NCBI RefSeq assembly: GCF_032854445.1
Contig: NC_088306.1
Span: 24,525,764-24,589,763, forward strand
Reading direction: 5' to 3'
Length of the DNA: 64,000 nucleotides
From: Liolophura sinensis
Lineage: Eukaryota > Mollusca > Polyplacophora > Chitonida > Chitonidae
In this document: positions 1-11,618 of the stretch, in pieces
How the letters are laid out: each line of letters begins with the position of its first letter
Numbering within the stretch: position 1 is the stretch's first letter
Notes under the pieces: generated by a model
Told to the model about the DNA's origin: nothing
The model's database searches: none
Seen by the model: the letters and a program-made list of their open reading frames with translations, nothing else
Made by a program: the position numbers and the translations under genes

Positions 1-540
1 GTGCATGTGTCATACATACACATATATTTGTAACATAATGACCTGGTTAGATAATCCTGAATAACTAGACTTGTGGGGCAAACTGTACCGAGGAATTCTG
101 AGGTCAGCGGTCAAGGTAGATCAGAAAGTCAAGTAGGAAAATATCTGATCTGCCGAGCATAGAATATCATACCACCAGAAGTGGGTGGGGAAATGCAAAT
201 GAGGCAGTGGATTATTATTTTTATGTAAGCCAACAGGTTCACAAATGCTTGCATTCAAATACAGAGAATTTGCAAAACAACTACTCATTTAAAAAAAAAT
301 CGAAGCACTATTAAAATAAGCTCTCAGGAGTTTCCGAATTGAATGAGGAATTTTATGTACAATGTAGTTTTGATGTAAGAAAGACAGTGTGTACCACAAT
401 ATCACACACATACATGTATAGGAACTGTCAAAGACTTCAATCACGCACGAAACCTCATTTTCCTTAACTTCAATCCTAGAATTTTCTTCCTGTGTTACAT
501 TTTTGTGACATTACATGAATTATTATCGAAGATACTATCA
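1..540. other. No gene seen; probable transporter intron
   Basis: No open frame or family motif could be supported on either strand. The transporter exon at 2171-2905 ends on a splice donor and its C-terminal exon is not visible here, so this is probably intron of that gene. Confidence 0.4.
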
Positions 541-1497
541 CATTATCATGGGATAGAACAAGCCAAGTGGGCTTAAAGCCTGCATGGACTAGATGTACAT
601 GTATGTAGCACGTGTTTGTACTGGTAGTACATACCCTGTGCTGTCTACATGTATCAGCATTGTATCACGGGATAGAACTAGCCTAGTGGGCTTTAAGCCT
701 GCATGGACTAGATATACATGTATGTAGCACATGTTTGTACTGGTAGTACATACCCTGTGCTGTCTACATGTATCAGCATTATATCATGGGATAGAACTAG
801 TCTAGTGGGCTTTAAGCCTGCATGGACTAGATGTACATGTATGTAGCACATGTTTTTTACTGGTAGTACATACCCTGTGCTGTCTACATGTATCAGCATT
901 GTATCATGGGATAGAACTAGCCTAGTGGGCTTTAAGCCTGCATGGACTAGATGTACATGTATGTAGCACGTGTGTGTACTGGTAGTACATACCCTGTGCT
1001 GTCTACATGTATCAGCATTGTATCATGGAATAGAACAAGCCTAGTGGGCTTTAAGCCTGCATGGACTAGATGTACATGTATGTAGCACATGTTTGTACTG
1101 GTAGTACATACCCTGTGCTGTCTACATGTATCAGCATTATATCATGGGATAGAACTAGTCTAGTGGGCTTTAAGCCTGCATGGACTAGATGTACATGTAT
1201 GTAGCATGTGTTTGTACTAGTAGGACATACCCTGTGCTGTCTACATGTATCAGCATTGTATCATGGGATAAAACTAGTCTAGTGGGCTTTAAGCCTGCAT
1301 GGACTAGACGTACATGTATGTAGCACATGTTTGTACTGGTAGTACATACCCTGTGCTGTCTACATGTATCAGCATTGTATCATGGGATAGAACTAGCCTA
1401 GTGGGCTTTAAGCCTGCATGAACTGGATGTACATGTATGTAGCACGTGTTTGTACTGGTAGTACATACCCTGTGCTGTCTACATGTATCAGCATTGT
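541..1497. repeat. 119-120 bp tandem repeat, 8 copies
   Basis: Units begin near 546, 666, 785, 905, 1024, 1143, 1262 and 1380, each starting with a CATGGGATAGAAC-type word and ending in CTACATGTATCAGCATT. Copies differ by a few substitutions and by single-base length changes. Each unit carries palindromic TACATGTA words and a GTACTGGTAGTAC segment. Short frames read through the array are repeat translations, not genes. Confidence 0.95.
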
Positions 1498-2170
1498 ATT
1501 TATTATTCCATTAAATAAATTCAAACAAATATGGACTGTGGTGACATATAATTCTCACATTCCATCATAATGATATGCTGAACAAATTATGTACCCAGAC
1601 ATATCTGGTGGTATTTCGTTTCTAGTTTTACATGCTGTATTATTACATATACATGTATGTATGTACATAATGTGAGGATAAAAATATCATGAAATCATCC
1701 TTTTTTTTTAACCAGTGAAATATCCAGCGCTATTTTGATACCAGCAACAGAGCACCAAAATGGTTTATGTCCCAAAATGATAGGACACTTTCCGGGTTCC
1801 TTGATTTTGTTCCATAATAATTGTATCTTTCAATTACCCTGACAAGAATACTGAAAGACATAGCACAAAGCAAAAACTATTCATACAGATCGCGCGAGTA
1901 CACTATGAGTATTTTGGCCAAAAAATGTCTCTCAAAATGTCCAACCACATGTTCTCAAAATGGCCTGGAATTACAGGAATCATTTGAGATTGAATTCTTT
2001 TGTGACCAAAGGTAAAAAAAAAAAAAAAAAAAACCTACTGTATCATGTGACATGTTAAAAATATTGGGCAACATATGTTGACATTAATTTACTCATCACC
2101 TGTCTCTTTTTTCCCTTTCGTGATAGAAGAGTTGGAACTTTTAACTCCTTTAATGTCCCTGAAAACTCAC
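1498..2170. other. Probable transporter intron, no gene seen
   Basis: AT-rich sequence with A-runs (about 2014-2031). I looked on the minus strand for the missing C-terminal transporter segment after the donor at 2170 and found no convincing acceptor followed by a membrane helix. Confidence 0.45.
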
Positions 2171-2905
2171 CAGCTGCAGGTCCCCCGATCAAACATCCCA
2201 GCCCAATCATAAAGCAGAGGTAGCCTGTTCCCAAGGCGATATACTGTGGTCCTATCAGCTCGCGGCTGACCTGCGACAGAAAAGTTGTCCAAAATCCACT
2301 GTAGAAGCCAAACAATATCGTGTAGCCCACTTGGCCAGAATATCTCTGGAACAGCAACGGGCATATTCCAGTGATCACCATGCCAATACCCACAGAGCAT
2401 AAGACCTCTGTTACGTTGTCCATGGCGGAGTTACTGCCCATGAAGGCGAATATCATTCGGCAAGTGAAAGACGCCAGTCCAATGCAAGCAATCAGGAAAG
2501 TGGTCGTTTGAAAGTCTGTTCCCTCTGACATGGCGTAGGAGGGTAAGTACATGTATATCACAGTGGTGCCGAAACTCCAAAACAAATGGCTGAAGCACAT
2601 GGCGTGAAACAAGGTGTTCTTCAAAGGGAGGCAAGAAAATACTGGCAACAGCTTCACTTCTTTGGATCTGGGCTGTGGTGCCATGATGGCTCCGCAGACA
2701 CACAGGTTTAAAGCTACTCCGCCTAAAATCAGAAAGGTCCCGCGCCAGGCAAAGTAATCCAGGAGGTAGCGAATGGCGATGGGGAATGCTACAATTCCAG
2801 CTCCTATGCCGCCCATCACACAGCTGAGCGCCTGGAAGCGGCCATGATGGAAACTACGTTCAACTGCCACAATGGACGGAGTAAGAGCCAAGCCAAATCC
2901 TAATC
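2171..2905 (-). CDS. MCT/SLC16-like transporter, exon 3 (partial gene)
   Basis: Main body of a major facilitator of the monocarboxylate transporter type, which moves small carboxylates or related solutes across a membrane. The exon follows a TTTGTGCAG acceptor and ends on GTGAGT, phase 1 at both ends, giving about 245 residues. It starts in GLGFGLALTPSIVAVERSF, matching the end of TM4 and the following loop of MCTs, and continues through several hydrophobic helices. A polar linker (APQPRSKEVKLLP) fits the central cytoplasmic loop. IGLASFTCRMIFAFMG resembles TM8 and keeps the arginine that in MCTs sits in a functional Asp-Arg pair; the acidic partner is not evident. The exon stops at GGPAAG, just before the last helices, so the C-terminus is missing. 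Family assignment is firm; substrate is unknown. Confidence 0.85.
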
Positions 2906-3782
2906 CTGCACAAACATAAAACACAAGGTTAAACTCTGTTGCATATATAAATAAATAAATACACATATATGCAAATCTCCGATAAGTAACAAATACATGT
3001 ATTAGTTACCGAAATATTTCTGGACTTGCCTGTCTCTCACACCAGCCAATCAGAATTGACTGTGTATTGTTTTACGTAACAATACCACCTGAATCAATGT
3101 GACCTCAATGATGTAATGTGACCTCAATGGTTGAGAAAATGCATTGCAGACATAACTGTAACAAAAAACTCTATCTAGAAAAATGTCCAATTTCACATGA
3201 ATAGAATTTTCTTTACACTAGTGTCGACATTCATTCTGTATGAATACATGTGTGTTACATTAGCATTTCAGTCCTTGTTTGCAGAAGAGATTTAGTCACA
3301 TGAAAACATGGCTGGGGGTTACAATTGTCATAAATTCATCGCAAAACTTGGAAGACATTGTTTCAGCCATGACCTGCTTTCTCTGCAAATTACGTAACAG
3401 TTCATGATGTTTCTGATATGTTGCTAGCAAATAAATTAAACTGGAAGAGATCCAAAACAAAGTGTTAGACAGTTTTGCCACACACAAAATTAAAGGACTC
3501 TTTTTAGTCCCAAGCATAATATTTACTCATAAGCTGGTTTTACATGTATAAGCATGTGGATGAGTATACATGACTTGAGTAAAGTTCTCCAAACTTTCAA
3601 ACTATGTATAAGTCCCCTCTGTGCCCCTGCACCCATTCGGTCTAATCCCCACATGCCCGCCCACATCCTTTGAAGCCATTTTTACCCCCCAAAGTGAAAG
3701 TTGAAAAATTTGCTTGCACTGTTATTACACATGATAATCTGCCTATTAAGAAACAAAAGCAAAGCGTTTTATGTTTCTTTTA

Positions 3783-4090
3783 ACAATTTTTCAGTCATCT
3801 GATGACGCGCAGTCATTAAGTTGTGTACATATATCGTGTCTTGTTGTGACAGGGCGAATCCATGCTACTAAAGTGCTGAAGAAACCAGACATGTCACCCC
3901 ACTCAGTCACATTATACTGACACGAGGCCAACCAGTAATGTTTCATTGCTCTAACATCTCACTTCTGAGCGCCAAGTGAGGCAGCAGCAAAGTACCATTT
4001 TGGTACGAGCAGGTCTTCGGTATGACCTCACCCGGGTTTGATCCTGAGGTCTCTTGACTTGAAGGCAGATGGCTCTAACCATTAGGCGTA
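3783..4090 (-). repeat. Degenerate tRNA-derived SINE-like repeat in intron 2
   Basis: Shares the AACAATTTTTCAGTC start and the layout of the repeat at 5790-6134, including a 'cattatactgacacg' segment. It ends in a reversed tRNA-like head (CCCGGGTTTGATCC, then GGCTCTAACCATTAGGC). It lies in the transporter intron 2906-4753, where I see no other feature. Divergence is high, so it may be a separate subfamily. Confidence 0.55.
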
Positions 4091-4753
4091 AAACAATCGG
4101 GAAGGATTACTTAGATATGGTTTTCAATGGTCTTTCTGCTGATATTTACTTTTTCTTGTTTTAATTTAGAAGAATAGACAATACTACCCCAAGTGTATCT
4201 AAAGTTTAAGAAGAGTACTGGTGGTGCAATTTTTTTTTTCCGCAGCGTTGTACAACTGAGATACCGGAGTTCAGCGCCACCATGTTATCAATTTTAACAA
4301 ATCAGGTTTGGGTTATTTCACTTGCCCCAGAACACACCTGCAAGCGCTCTCACCACAATCCCCGAGTTGTCTTTCACCATGTAGCATGACCAGAGAAGTT
4401 TAAGAGTGACTCAACAGTGTGATATATTTGCGGTTTTCGCAAGGCTTCTTAAGCACATCAAGAATTTCAGAGTTATCAACTACGTCGGAGAAAAAAGTTG
4501 TTAATGTCTGCTTGCACCACTTCTGCACAAGTCTGGAAATAACTGTAAATTTTGCATCTATTCACATTACAAAATTTCACTTTTATTTACATGGCAGTTT
4601 TGTGCTGTACAGAACAGTTGGCCCCTGTCAAAATAATACGTATTGTAGCGTATTGTCTTTGATGCTTGTTTCCAGGCTTGATTAAAAATTGCTAAAATTA
4701 TACTATTTGTCGTCGTTTCTTTTACATGAACATGCATAATAACTTGTGCTTAC

Positions 4754-4897
4754 CAGTGAGGCCACCAAAAGTGAAGTACATGTGATAGAGTTGTTTGACG
4801 AGCATGGTCAGGGCGAGTCCAGTGGCAGCCAGCACCCCTCCTAGCATAATGCTGAACCGACATCCCAGCTTTGACGCCACAAAGCGAAACACCACAC
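4754..4897 (-). CDS. MCT/SLC16-like transporter, exon 2
   Basis: Too short to stand out as an open frame; found by joining phases. It lies between an acceptor (TTGTTAAACAG) and a donor (GTAAGC), 144 bp, phase 1 at both ends, 48 residues. The product begins VVFRFVASKLGCRFSIMLGG, matching the TM2-TM3 loop and TM3 of MCT proteins (the loop equivalent to the MFS A-motif, here K-L-G-C-R). It continues through a glycine/alanine-rich helix into YHMYFTFGGLTG, which joins in frame to exon 3 (GLGFGLALTP). Both junctions keep family spacing. Confidence 0.85.
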
Positions 4898-5164
4898 CTG
4901 TTTAACAAAAAGTTTACATATCTTTCACATTAAAATGATTTCCTTAATTTCCATTTGGTGCCTTATACTTTATATTATGCTACTTTGTTCATTGTTCTGC
5001 AAATCAGCCTGTCACAAATCTATTATATATCTTTCATGTAATTTAATATTTCAGGATATTTATAATAACTCCATGACATACATATATAACAACAGCCAAA
5101 AGTCACAATTTATAAATAATCTTGAAACAGTTTATCCTAATATATTATGCTAATATGGGTCTGG

Positions 5165-5243
5165 GATGGGTCTTGAACTCACAGCGACAGCATTGGTGAG
5201 AGGCTCTTAAGTACTTTTGATGTGCTAGCACGCTAACTACTCT
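5165..5243 (-). repeat. SINE family A head fragment in intron 1
   Basis: Matches the tRNA-like head seen complete at 59954-60218: CTTGAACTCACAGCGACAG, then GAGAGGCTC and GTGCTAGCACGCTAAC. Only the head is present. It lies inside the transporter's first coding intron (4898-5298). Confidence 0.7.
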
Positions 5244-5298
5244 TTCTTTTTTCAATAAAAATATACATGTACTAAAACAACGCTGCAGCCTGGCCTAC

Positions 5299-5518
5299 CT
5301 GAGAGAGCCATGGTGTAGAGGAGCCATGACACGGCCCAGGACGTGTCAAAGTGACTCTCGCAGAACACCTGGCGTAGCGCCACATGGAATATGCCCATGC
5401 TGTATGTGATGCCGCAGACGATGAACTGGACGAAGAACGCCGCAATGACCACAGCCCAATTCCCACCTCCTTCATTCTCATGCATAGTGGGCCTCTTCTT
5501 CAACGCAACCACAATCAT
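5299..5518 (-). CDS. MCT/SLC16-like transporter, first coding exon
   Basis: Encodes the N-terminal 73 residues and ends at donor GTAGGC in phase 1. The first ATG in frame is directly preceded by TAG; a second methionine (M12, MHENEGGG) is an alternative start. TTCTAG just before the ATG could also be a splice acceptor, so a 5' untranslated exon may lie upstream. After a short basic, hydrophilic tail, GGGNWAVVIAAFFVQFIVCG forms TM1, aligned with the family's DGGWGWVV signature but without the usual aspartate. YSMGIFHVALRQVF follows and TSWAVSWLLYTMALSG begins TM2; T-S-W is a strong MCT hallmark. Confidence 0.85.
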
Positions 5519-5789
5519 CTAGAATCCTGGTCAAACAATGAATAATACAATCAAACAACCATTACACATTAAGGTTTACAAATACTTCCATGTATTGTAT
5601 TTCACCTGAAGACTGGTATATAAAAGTGTACTTCAGGAAGGACATAAAAGCCTTACAATGATATTATTGATGCCACCTCTTAAGGTTTTCTGATAGGAAA
5701 TTTATCGAACTTCACAAAAAAGGGGATGAATCAATCAGAATCAAGCAAAATGTATCATTTAAAAAAAAAAAACAACTTTTAATACATAA

Positions 5790-6134
5790 GTGAGTGAGTG
5801 AGCACTTGGAGTTTAACATCGTACTTAACAATTTTTCAGTCTTATGATGACAAAGGGATCTTTAGAGTGCATGTAATGTGCCTCCTTGTTTTTTAGGACA
5901 GAGTTCCACTGCTCTTTTATCTAGTGCTGCTTCACTGAGACGCCTTACCGAACGCAAGTAAGACCGAGTCATTATACTCATACGGATCAACCAGTCATTG
6001 TACTATCCCCTTCATGCTGAACGCCAAGCGAGGAAGTTACAACTTTTAAGGTCTTAGGTGTGACTCGACCAAGGATTTATCCTGGATCTACTGCTCCCGA
6101 AGAGGATGCTCTACCAACTGTGCTATCAGGGCCA
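5790..6134 (-). repeat. tRNA-derived SINE, family B, near full length
   Basis: Reads, in reverse, from a tRNA-like head (GCCCTGATAGCACAGTTGG, A-box-like; GATCCAGGATAAATCC, B-box-like) through a conserved body to a tail near the GTGAGTGAGTGAG microsatellite. A second, truncated copy is at 18833-19020. Key shared words are TTTATCTAGTGC, GCTTCA(C/T)TGAGACGCC and CATTATACT(C/G)ATACGG. It lies 0.27 kb upstream of the transporter's first coding exon. Confidence 0.8.
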
Positions 6135-7575
6135 GTTTTAATACATGAAATACAGTGCTTACACATCCATGTATGTACACTTCCAACATGTGATGTTACA
6201 TACAAGTCTATATACATACAGTGTTTGATACTATCATTTACATATAAACAGGAAAGGTTTGCTGGGTGAGAGGAGGGTGGACTCATGTCATAACAAAACC
6301 ATTACCATCTAGTAGCATGAGTTTTGGACAGGGAAAAGGTCACTTCACCATTTGTAACTCTGCCACCAAAACAAAATTCAAAAATAAAAAAACAAAAATT
6401 GCCGGTCTACATGCACATGTCCTAGTCCCATGGACCATGGTTAAGTGTGCTGTGTGTCAACAAAAAGGAAGATCATGGGGAAAATTTTGATGGCATAAAA
6501 GGAGAACTTTGTTAAACAAGGTTTAAAACTACACGCAGGATTTAAACAGAACTCAAAAGCAATAATGATGACCTGAAATCATCCATGACCTCGAGAGCTT
6601 GCAGGAACTTTGTGCAATATCAGTTCTATTTCAAACAGGTTTATATAGGCCAGCAGTACCTATGATATATGCTGTGTTATCTATTTAAAGGCTACAATAT
6701 GTAGGCCACACACACAGAATTGTTTCTATCCCAAGCACTGTACCAGCTACCAATCCACAGTATCAAATTTATGTTAGTAGCCCTGGCATAAACATCCAAA
6801 TATTTTCACTGTAACAAAAACTCAAAGCTGGATAGTGCATTCATACATATCATATGTGGATATAGGTTTCTGATAGTCTGTACAGGGCCATTCTGTTATT
6901 CTATTAGAAATCTTTGCTTATGGTTACTAGCCTTTTATCCAGGATGTTTTCATTATAATCTAATTATTTTTTTTTTCATGACAAAAAAGGTATAATGTTT
7001 TCAATTAAATTGTACAAGTTTATTTTTTCTAAATCATGAAAATTCTAAACCACCTGTCTGTAAAACAGCATCTTAAAGTAAAACCTTCATATTTTTTTGT
7101 CTCAAAAAGGTAGGTGCGTGTTATGGGAGCTACTTATACCAGGAGAAAGTGAGAAAAGGGAACGGGGTGGGTTGGAGTAAAGGAGGAGTCAATTTATGAG
7201 GTGCATTGCCAGCACTAGGCAGGGTGTGTGGGGGGGGGGGGGGGGAGGGGGGCATTCTTGGGAGAGGGGGGAGGTGATGATGAGATGGGGTTTAGGCATC
7301 ATTTCATGATATGGTGACTAATGTTACTTTATAACATGTGGGGAAAAAACATGTATGTACTTAGGCGTTGACACTGTCTACTGAACTGTAGTCATATGTA
7401 TGGCAGGCCTGCATACAATGGAATAGTAGAGCTAATAGCAGTAGGCCTAGCCTAATGAATTAGACACTGTATGCTAACGATACAGTACATCATGATGTAA
7501 GTCTAGTACACTGAGAACGTTGCAATGTTAATGGTTTCATTAGATCTTTATCAATCCAATTCGTTGTAAAAGCTA
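6135..7575. other. Intergenic, no gene seen; G-tract at 7230-7252
   Basis: AT-rich sequence with no supportable gene. The one striking feature is a near-pure guanine run at 7230-7252, followed by further G-blocks to about 7275. Confidence 0.6.
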
Positions 7576-7761
7576 ATGACACCCGTTAAAAAAGAGAAAG
7601 ATTTAAACGACAGTCGACAGAAAGACATCAAAACAGAGGAACCAAAGTGCCACATTAATGATGTTGTTTACATCGACACAAATGAGGGCATTGAGGCTGA
7701 GGATGAGGAAATCACCGCTTTCGACGGGCAGCAAACTGGAAGCACTGCAAGGTTTACATAG
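7576..7761 (+). CDS. Candidate first coding exon, unknown protein
   Basis: A 61-residue frame that looks more gene-like than other short frames here: acidic and lysine-rich, low in Cys and Trp, with varied codons (for example GAGGCTGAGGATGAGGAAATC). It contains two lysine sites resembling the SUMO consensus (VKKE, IKTE), a pattern common in nuclear proteins. AAG|GTTTAC near 7751 could be a weak donor. It is divergent from the transporter and about 2 kb upstream of it. No domain is recognised and no downstream exon was found, so it may be chance. Confidence 0.25.
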   Translation: MTPVKKEKDLNDSRQKDIKTEEPKCHINDVVYIDTNEGIEAEDEEITAFDGQQTGSTARFT

Positions 7762-7910
7762 GGCAAAGTTCAGATATAAAACAACATGCTTCTCACTTTG
7801 CTAGCGCTCGCCTTCCCACCAAATATCAAACGTTGCAATCACGTTTTCCCGAGTGATAAAACTTCGTTTATCTTTTCTTTTCGATGAAAGCCACGGAAAA
7901 TGGCACTCTT

Positions 7911-7930
7911 CACAGCGCCCTCTGGTGCTG
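7911..7930 (-). promoter_or_regulatory. CTCF-like motif
   Basis: The minus strand reads CACCAGAGGGCGC flanked by CAG and TG, very close to the core bound by the insulator protein CTCF in bilaterians. It lies 150 bp past the candidate exon at 7576-7761 and 2.4 kb upstream of the transporter. This is a motif match only. Confidence 0.4.
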
Positions 7931-7931
7931 A

Positions 7932-10900
7932 TGTCAAAAATATTTCTAAGAGAGACAACTTTTGAAATACCAGCTGATTAATTCCCTTGCAACTCCGCCA
8001 GAAGTAGGCAACATTTCATAGCTCGGGCACATATAATGCTTTCGGATAGTGGTTCTTATAATGGTTTTTTACATGTATGTAGCTGTGACAACTTTTCGAC
8101 TGACCTAAAACAGGTATGTTAAGTACGCTACTCTTAAATATTTATGCAGCAGTCGGTTGTTTAACAGAAGCTATGTACAGGGACAGAAGTAATGGACTTT
8201 TTTTGCCTAGTGGAGATTTTTGGCAACAAAAACCATTTTCGCTAATGAAATAAAATTTTTTGTATTTACCAAGAATAGCTCAAACGATTGCCTTTCAGCA
8301 AATAAGATACTATTTATAGGACTACCGGTAGTGTTAAAATGATTTTAACGTGCAATGCGGCACATAATATTAAAAAGTACCGGTGCAAACATTGCTATCG
8401 ATTTTGAATGTTGACATGTACATGTACAGGCGTGGCCGATATACATGTATCTGGGCTATGCAAAAATAACAGAAACAATTTGATTGAAATTGCCAATATT
8501 TAGCCGGTATAGCCTCTTAAATATGAAGTGTATTCGACGTGTGTGTTTACGTGTGATGAGCATCTATTACAATCTATATAATAAACCCCAACGAGCATCT
8601 ATTACAATCTATATTATAAACCCCAACGTTCAATTTTAAAACTAAACTCGCGTGTAAATTTATCGGCTTCATCAGAGTGGGAATCTTATCTTAGTCCTGT
8701 ATTCAAAAGAATTCGTTTATATTGGTGTGGAATTGTTATTGGACGAGTCTGAAGATATTTGTGGAAATATTCATATCGTCTTATATTGTCTAGCAAAGAT
8801 GGGGCACTCAAATGTGCTCGAACCAGCTGATCTCGAAAGCTTTTAAGTCTATGTCTTGCACACAGGCACCAACATTAATCGGCCAGATATTCAACCTTTA
8901 ACATGGCCGACTTGATATACGTGGATGGCTTTTACAGTTAAAAGTCTTAGTGTATGTAAAAGGGTAAAAGGATTTAAAAGCTGCTTACAACTAGCTTTGC
9001 AATAGACGGCAAGTCGTGGGTTGTGTTTGTTTTTAAGCTGTGATCCTTCACGTCAACAGATTGCACAATGTGCCGTACATGTACTTATACAGATGTAGGC
9101 CTGTACACCAAGCTGTCAACATTGCTTAGTTTGTTCTGTGGGCTTAATGAGTTGCTGGGAGGGTGTGAGGGGTGGTGGGGAGGGGGTATTTAAGACAATG
9201 ATGCCGAACTGACCAGAGCAAATAAGGGAAACGGCAGACCTCTGGTTGTAGGCAAAGTCCAGGCGTACATGTATTTAAAGTCGAAAAGCAGACTATATAC
9301 GTATTAGTACTTTGCACTTCTGTATTTTAAGTACGGCATGAAATTCGTGCTCATGTAGTTTTGTCCATGATGAAGGCTAGATAAATATTGGCATACTGTG
9401 TTAGGCATACGTACAGTGACGTACATGTCTGTTAACCCGTAAAGCTACACCCATACGTACATTCTGCAAATTACCAGATTGGTATAGCACATTGCAAAGT
9501 TACGCAAAAGTAGATGTATAATGTATATATACATGTGTATATATTGTCCCTATATTAAATTTAAGGATTTTTTTCCTCACATATAATGTACAATGGGGGA
9601 TAGTGACGTGAATACCATGCATGGCTGCTTAGCTTTATATCTGCTACAATATACGAGTTATAAAACCATTCGCTGGCATCGACAAAAATTAGAGCTGCTA
9701 ATTCTCACTCTCATCACTCAAATATTTATACTCACACGTAGGGTCCGCAGGAGACTTTTTGCGTGCAATTCGTGAGATCGATTCTATAATACCAGTGCAT
9801 AGGCCAATACTGTATGCGATGTGTCCAAAGTAAAACGCATCATAGATTTATCCACGCGTGTACAACCAAGTTCAAACCACAATTTGAAGCTATATGTATC
9901 TGTAGCACTGTGCGCCACAGATATACAAACTAAGGTGGCTGTTTATCCACCAGCCCTAACCTCCACTGCTGTATAGCCTACCCACAGTAACTGAATACTC
10001 CCGAGGGGTCATCGCTTACGTCTGTGCATCAGATATAGGCCTACACATGCAGGCACGCCGTGGAGTCAAAGTTCCACCGTTGTACGACCCGCCGTAACTA
10101 CTGGGGCTACAGTTGGAGCTGTGTATGTACCTACTGTACGCAATAACCCGAAGGATGGCGAGATCTAATATTCTCTGGAAGGCTATATAAGTCTTTAACA
10201 ATGACTTTAATTTTCTGTGAAGTACATGTGCATGTAAACACATAGGTATGCAGACAATATGTGTATCTTTACTATAAGTACATGCAGAAGAGTGTTTGTA
10301 CGTAAATGCACATGCATTTATTGGGAGCTTTGTTCCTGTGCCTGTTGATGAATACACAATGCACAAATATATAGGGAGACTATAGTTCGATCTAACATGT
10401 GCTTATGCAGTTTCAAGAGGCTGAGATCGAATGGGTGAATGGAAATTTATAATTCTGCGGTCTGCAAGTTAATCTTTATATAGGTACATATTGGGTACGT
10501 TACCCCAAAGGCTACATACCCCAGCTCGGCTGTAGAAGATATATCTTCAATCCAAGTGGAAATATAGTAATAGCTTACCTCAGCCCAGGGAAAGCATGTC
10601 TGCCTCGTATAGACTAGACTACATGTATGCCGTGCAAACTTGTTCTCTGTCGAATGTTTCCCAAACAAAGACGTCGTATACGGCTGGTCGTATCGTATAC
10701 ACGACTGGTACAGTAAAGAAATCCAAGTAGTCTAAACGCGAACGGTAAACCTACAGTCTAGACGCTTCGCTTTGCTCTGTTAACTCCAACCGGCTACAGA
10801 CTCCTTCAATGGCCTGCAAATCAGCCTTGGGGCTGTCTTCACTTGAACAATGACTAAAATATAACAGTCTAAATGTGATTTAATAACCAGCTAGAGAACC

Positions 10901-11173
10901 AAAACAAGGGTAAAGATTCGTCCTGCTGAGACAGCCAAACAAAGACAACCTGTTCTATCGCACAGCTGATTCTGATGTCATTTTCTGACAGCTGACTAAG
11001 TAGGCCAAAGTTCACAAACCATGTCATGTGACGGCAAAGGTCAAAGCCTGCACGTGACCCTCGATGGGGGCGGGTTGAGGGAGTGCATATATATGTATAT
11101 ACATACATACAATGCTGATGGTGTTAAGTATTTAGAATACAGTATTTATATCCGCTATTTTGTATCTGTTGAG
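7932..11173. other. Intergenic, no gene recognised
   Basis: Contains a 35 bp tandem duplication (8558-8627, annotated separately), a G-rich stretch near 9158-9187 and many TACATGTA words. Short frames in this interval have no recognisable family features. Confidence 0.55.
8558..8627. repeat. 35 bp tandem duplication
   Basis: Two adjacent copies (8558-8592 and 8593-8627) of a GAGCATCTATTACAATC... unit, ending CCCCAAC, differ at one base. This looks like a recent duplication. Confidence 0.9.
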
Positions 11174-11416
11174 TGGCCTCCGTGCCTCAGTTGGTTAGCC
11201 AATGACCCTCTCACTGATGCGGTCGCTGTGAGTACAAGTCCAGCTTATGCTGGCTTCCTCACCGGTTGTACTTGGGAAGGTCTGGCAACAACCTGCGGAT
11301 GGTCTTGGGTTTCCCCCGGGCTCTGTCCGGTTTCCACTCACCATAATGCTGGCTGCCGTCGTAAAAGTGAAATATTCTTGAGTACGGCGTAAAACACCAA
11401 TCAAATAAATAAATAA
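11174..11416 (+). repeat. tRNA-derived SINE, family A, full length
   Basis: Has the complete order: tRNA-like head (GGCCTCCGTGCCTCAGTTGG resembling an A box, GAGTACAAGTCC resembling a B box), conserved body (ACCTGCGGATGGTC, CCATAATGCTGG), and 3' tail AGTACGGCGTAAAACACC, then AATCAAATAAATAAATAA. Open frames across it are repeat translation. At least 13 other copies or fragments occur in the window. Confidence 0.9.
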
Positions 11417-11618
11417 CTAAATTTTATCTGTTGCAGCACAGAAATATGATTAAAACAGAAAGAAGGGCGAGGAACTTGATATTATGGGCTATACTTCATG
11501 ATATAAGATGAATATTTTTGTTCTAGTATTGTTCAATAAATTGCACGAACATCACGAATTTACGTAGGACTATAGGCTCCAACAAGAACTGTGAAGCCTA
11601 ATGCTTGCGACTTATATA

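Noticed and set aside
2167-2703. Minus-strand frames of 77 and 90 codons overlapping the transporter
   Set aside because: Other-frame shadows of transporter exon 3, which has the family match and correct splice phases.
11021-11392. 123-codon plus-strand frame and its minus-strand shadow
   Set aside because: Most of it lies in a full-length SINE; similar peptides appear at every SINE copy.
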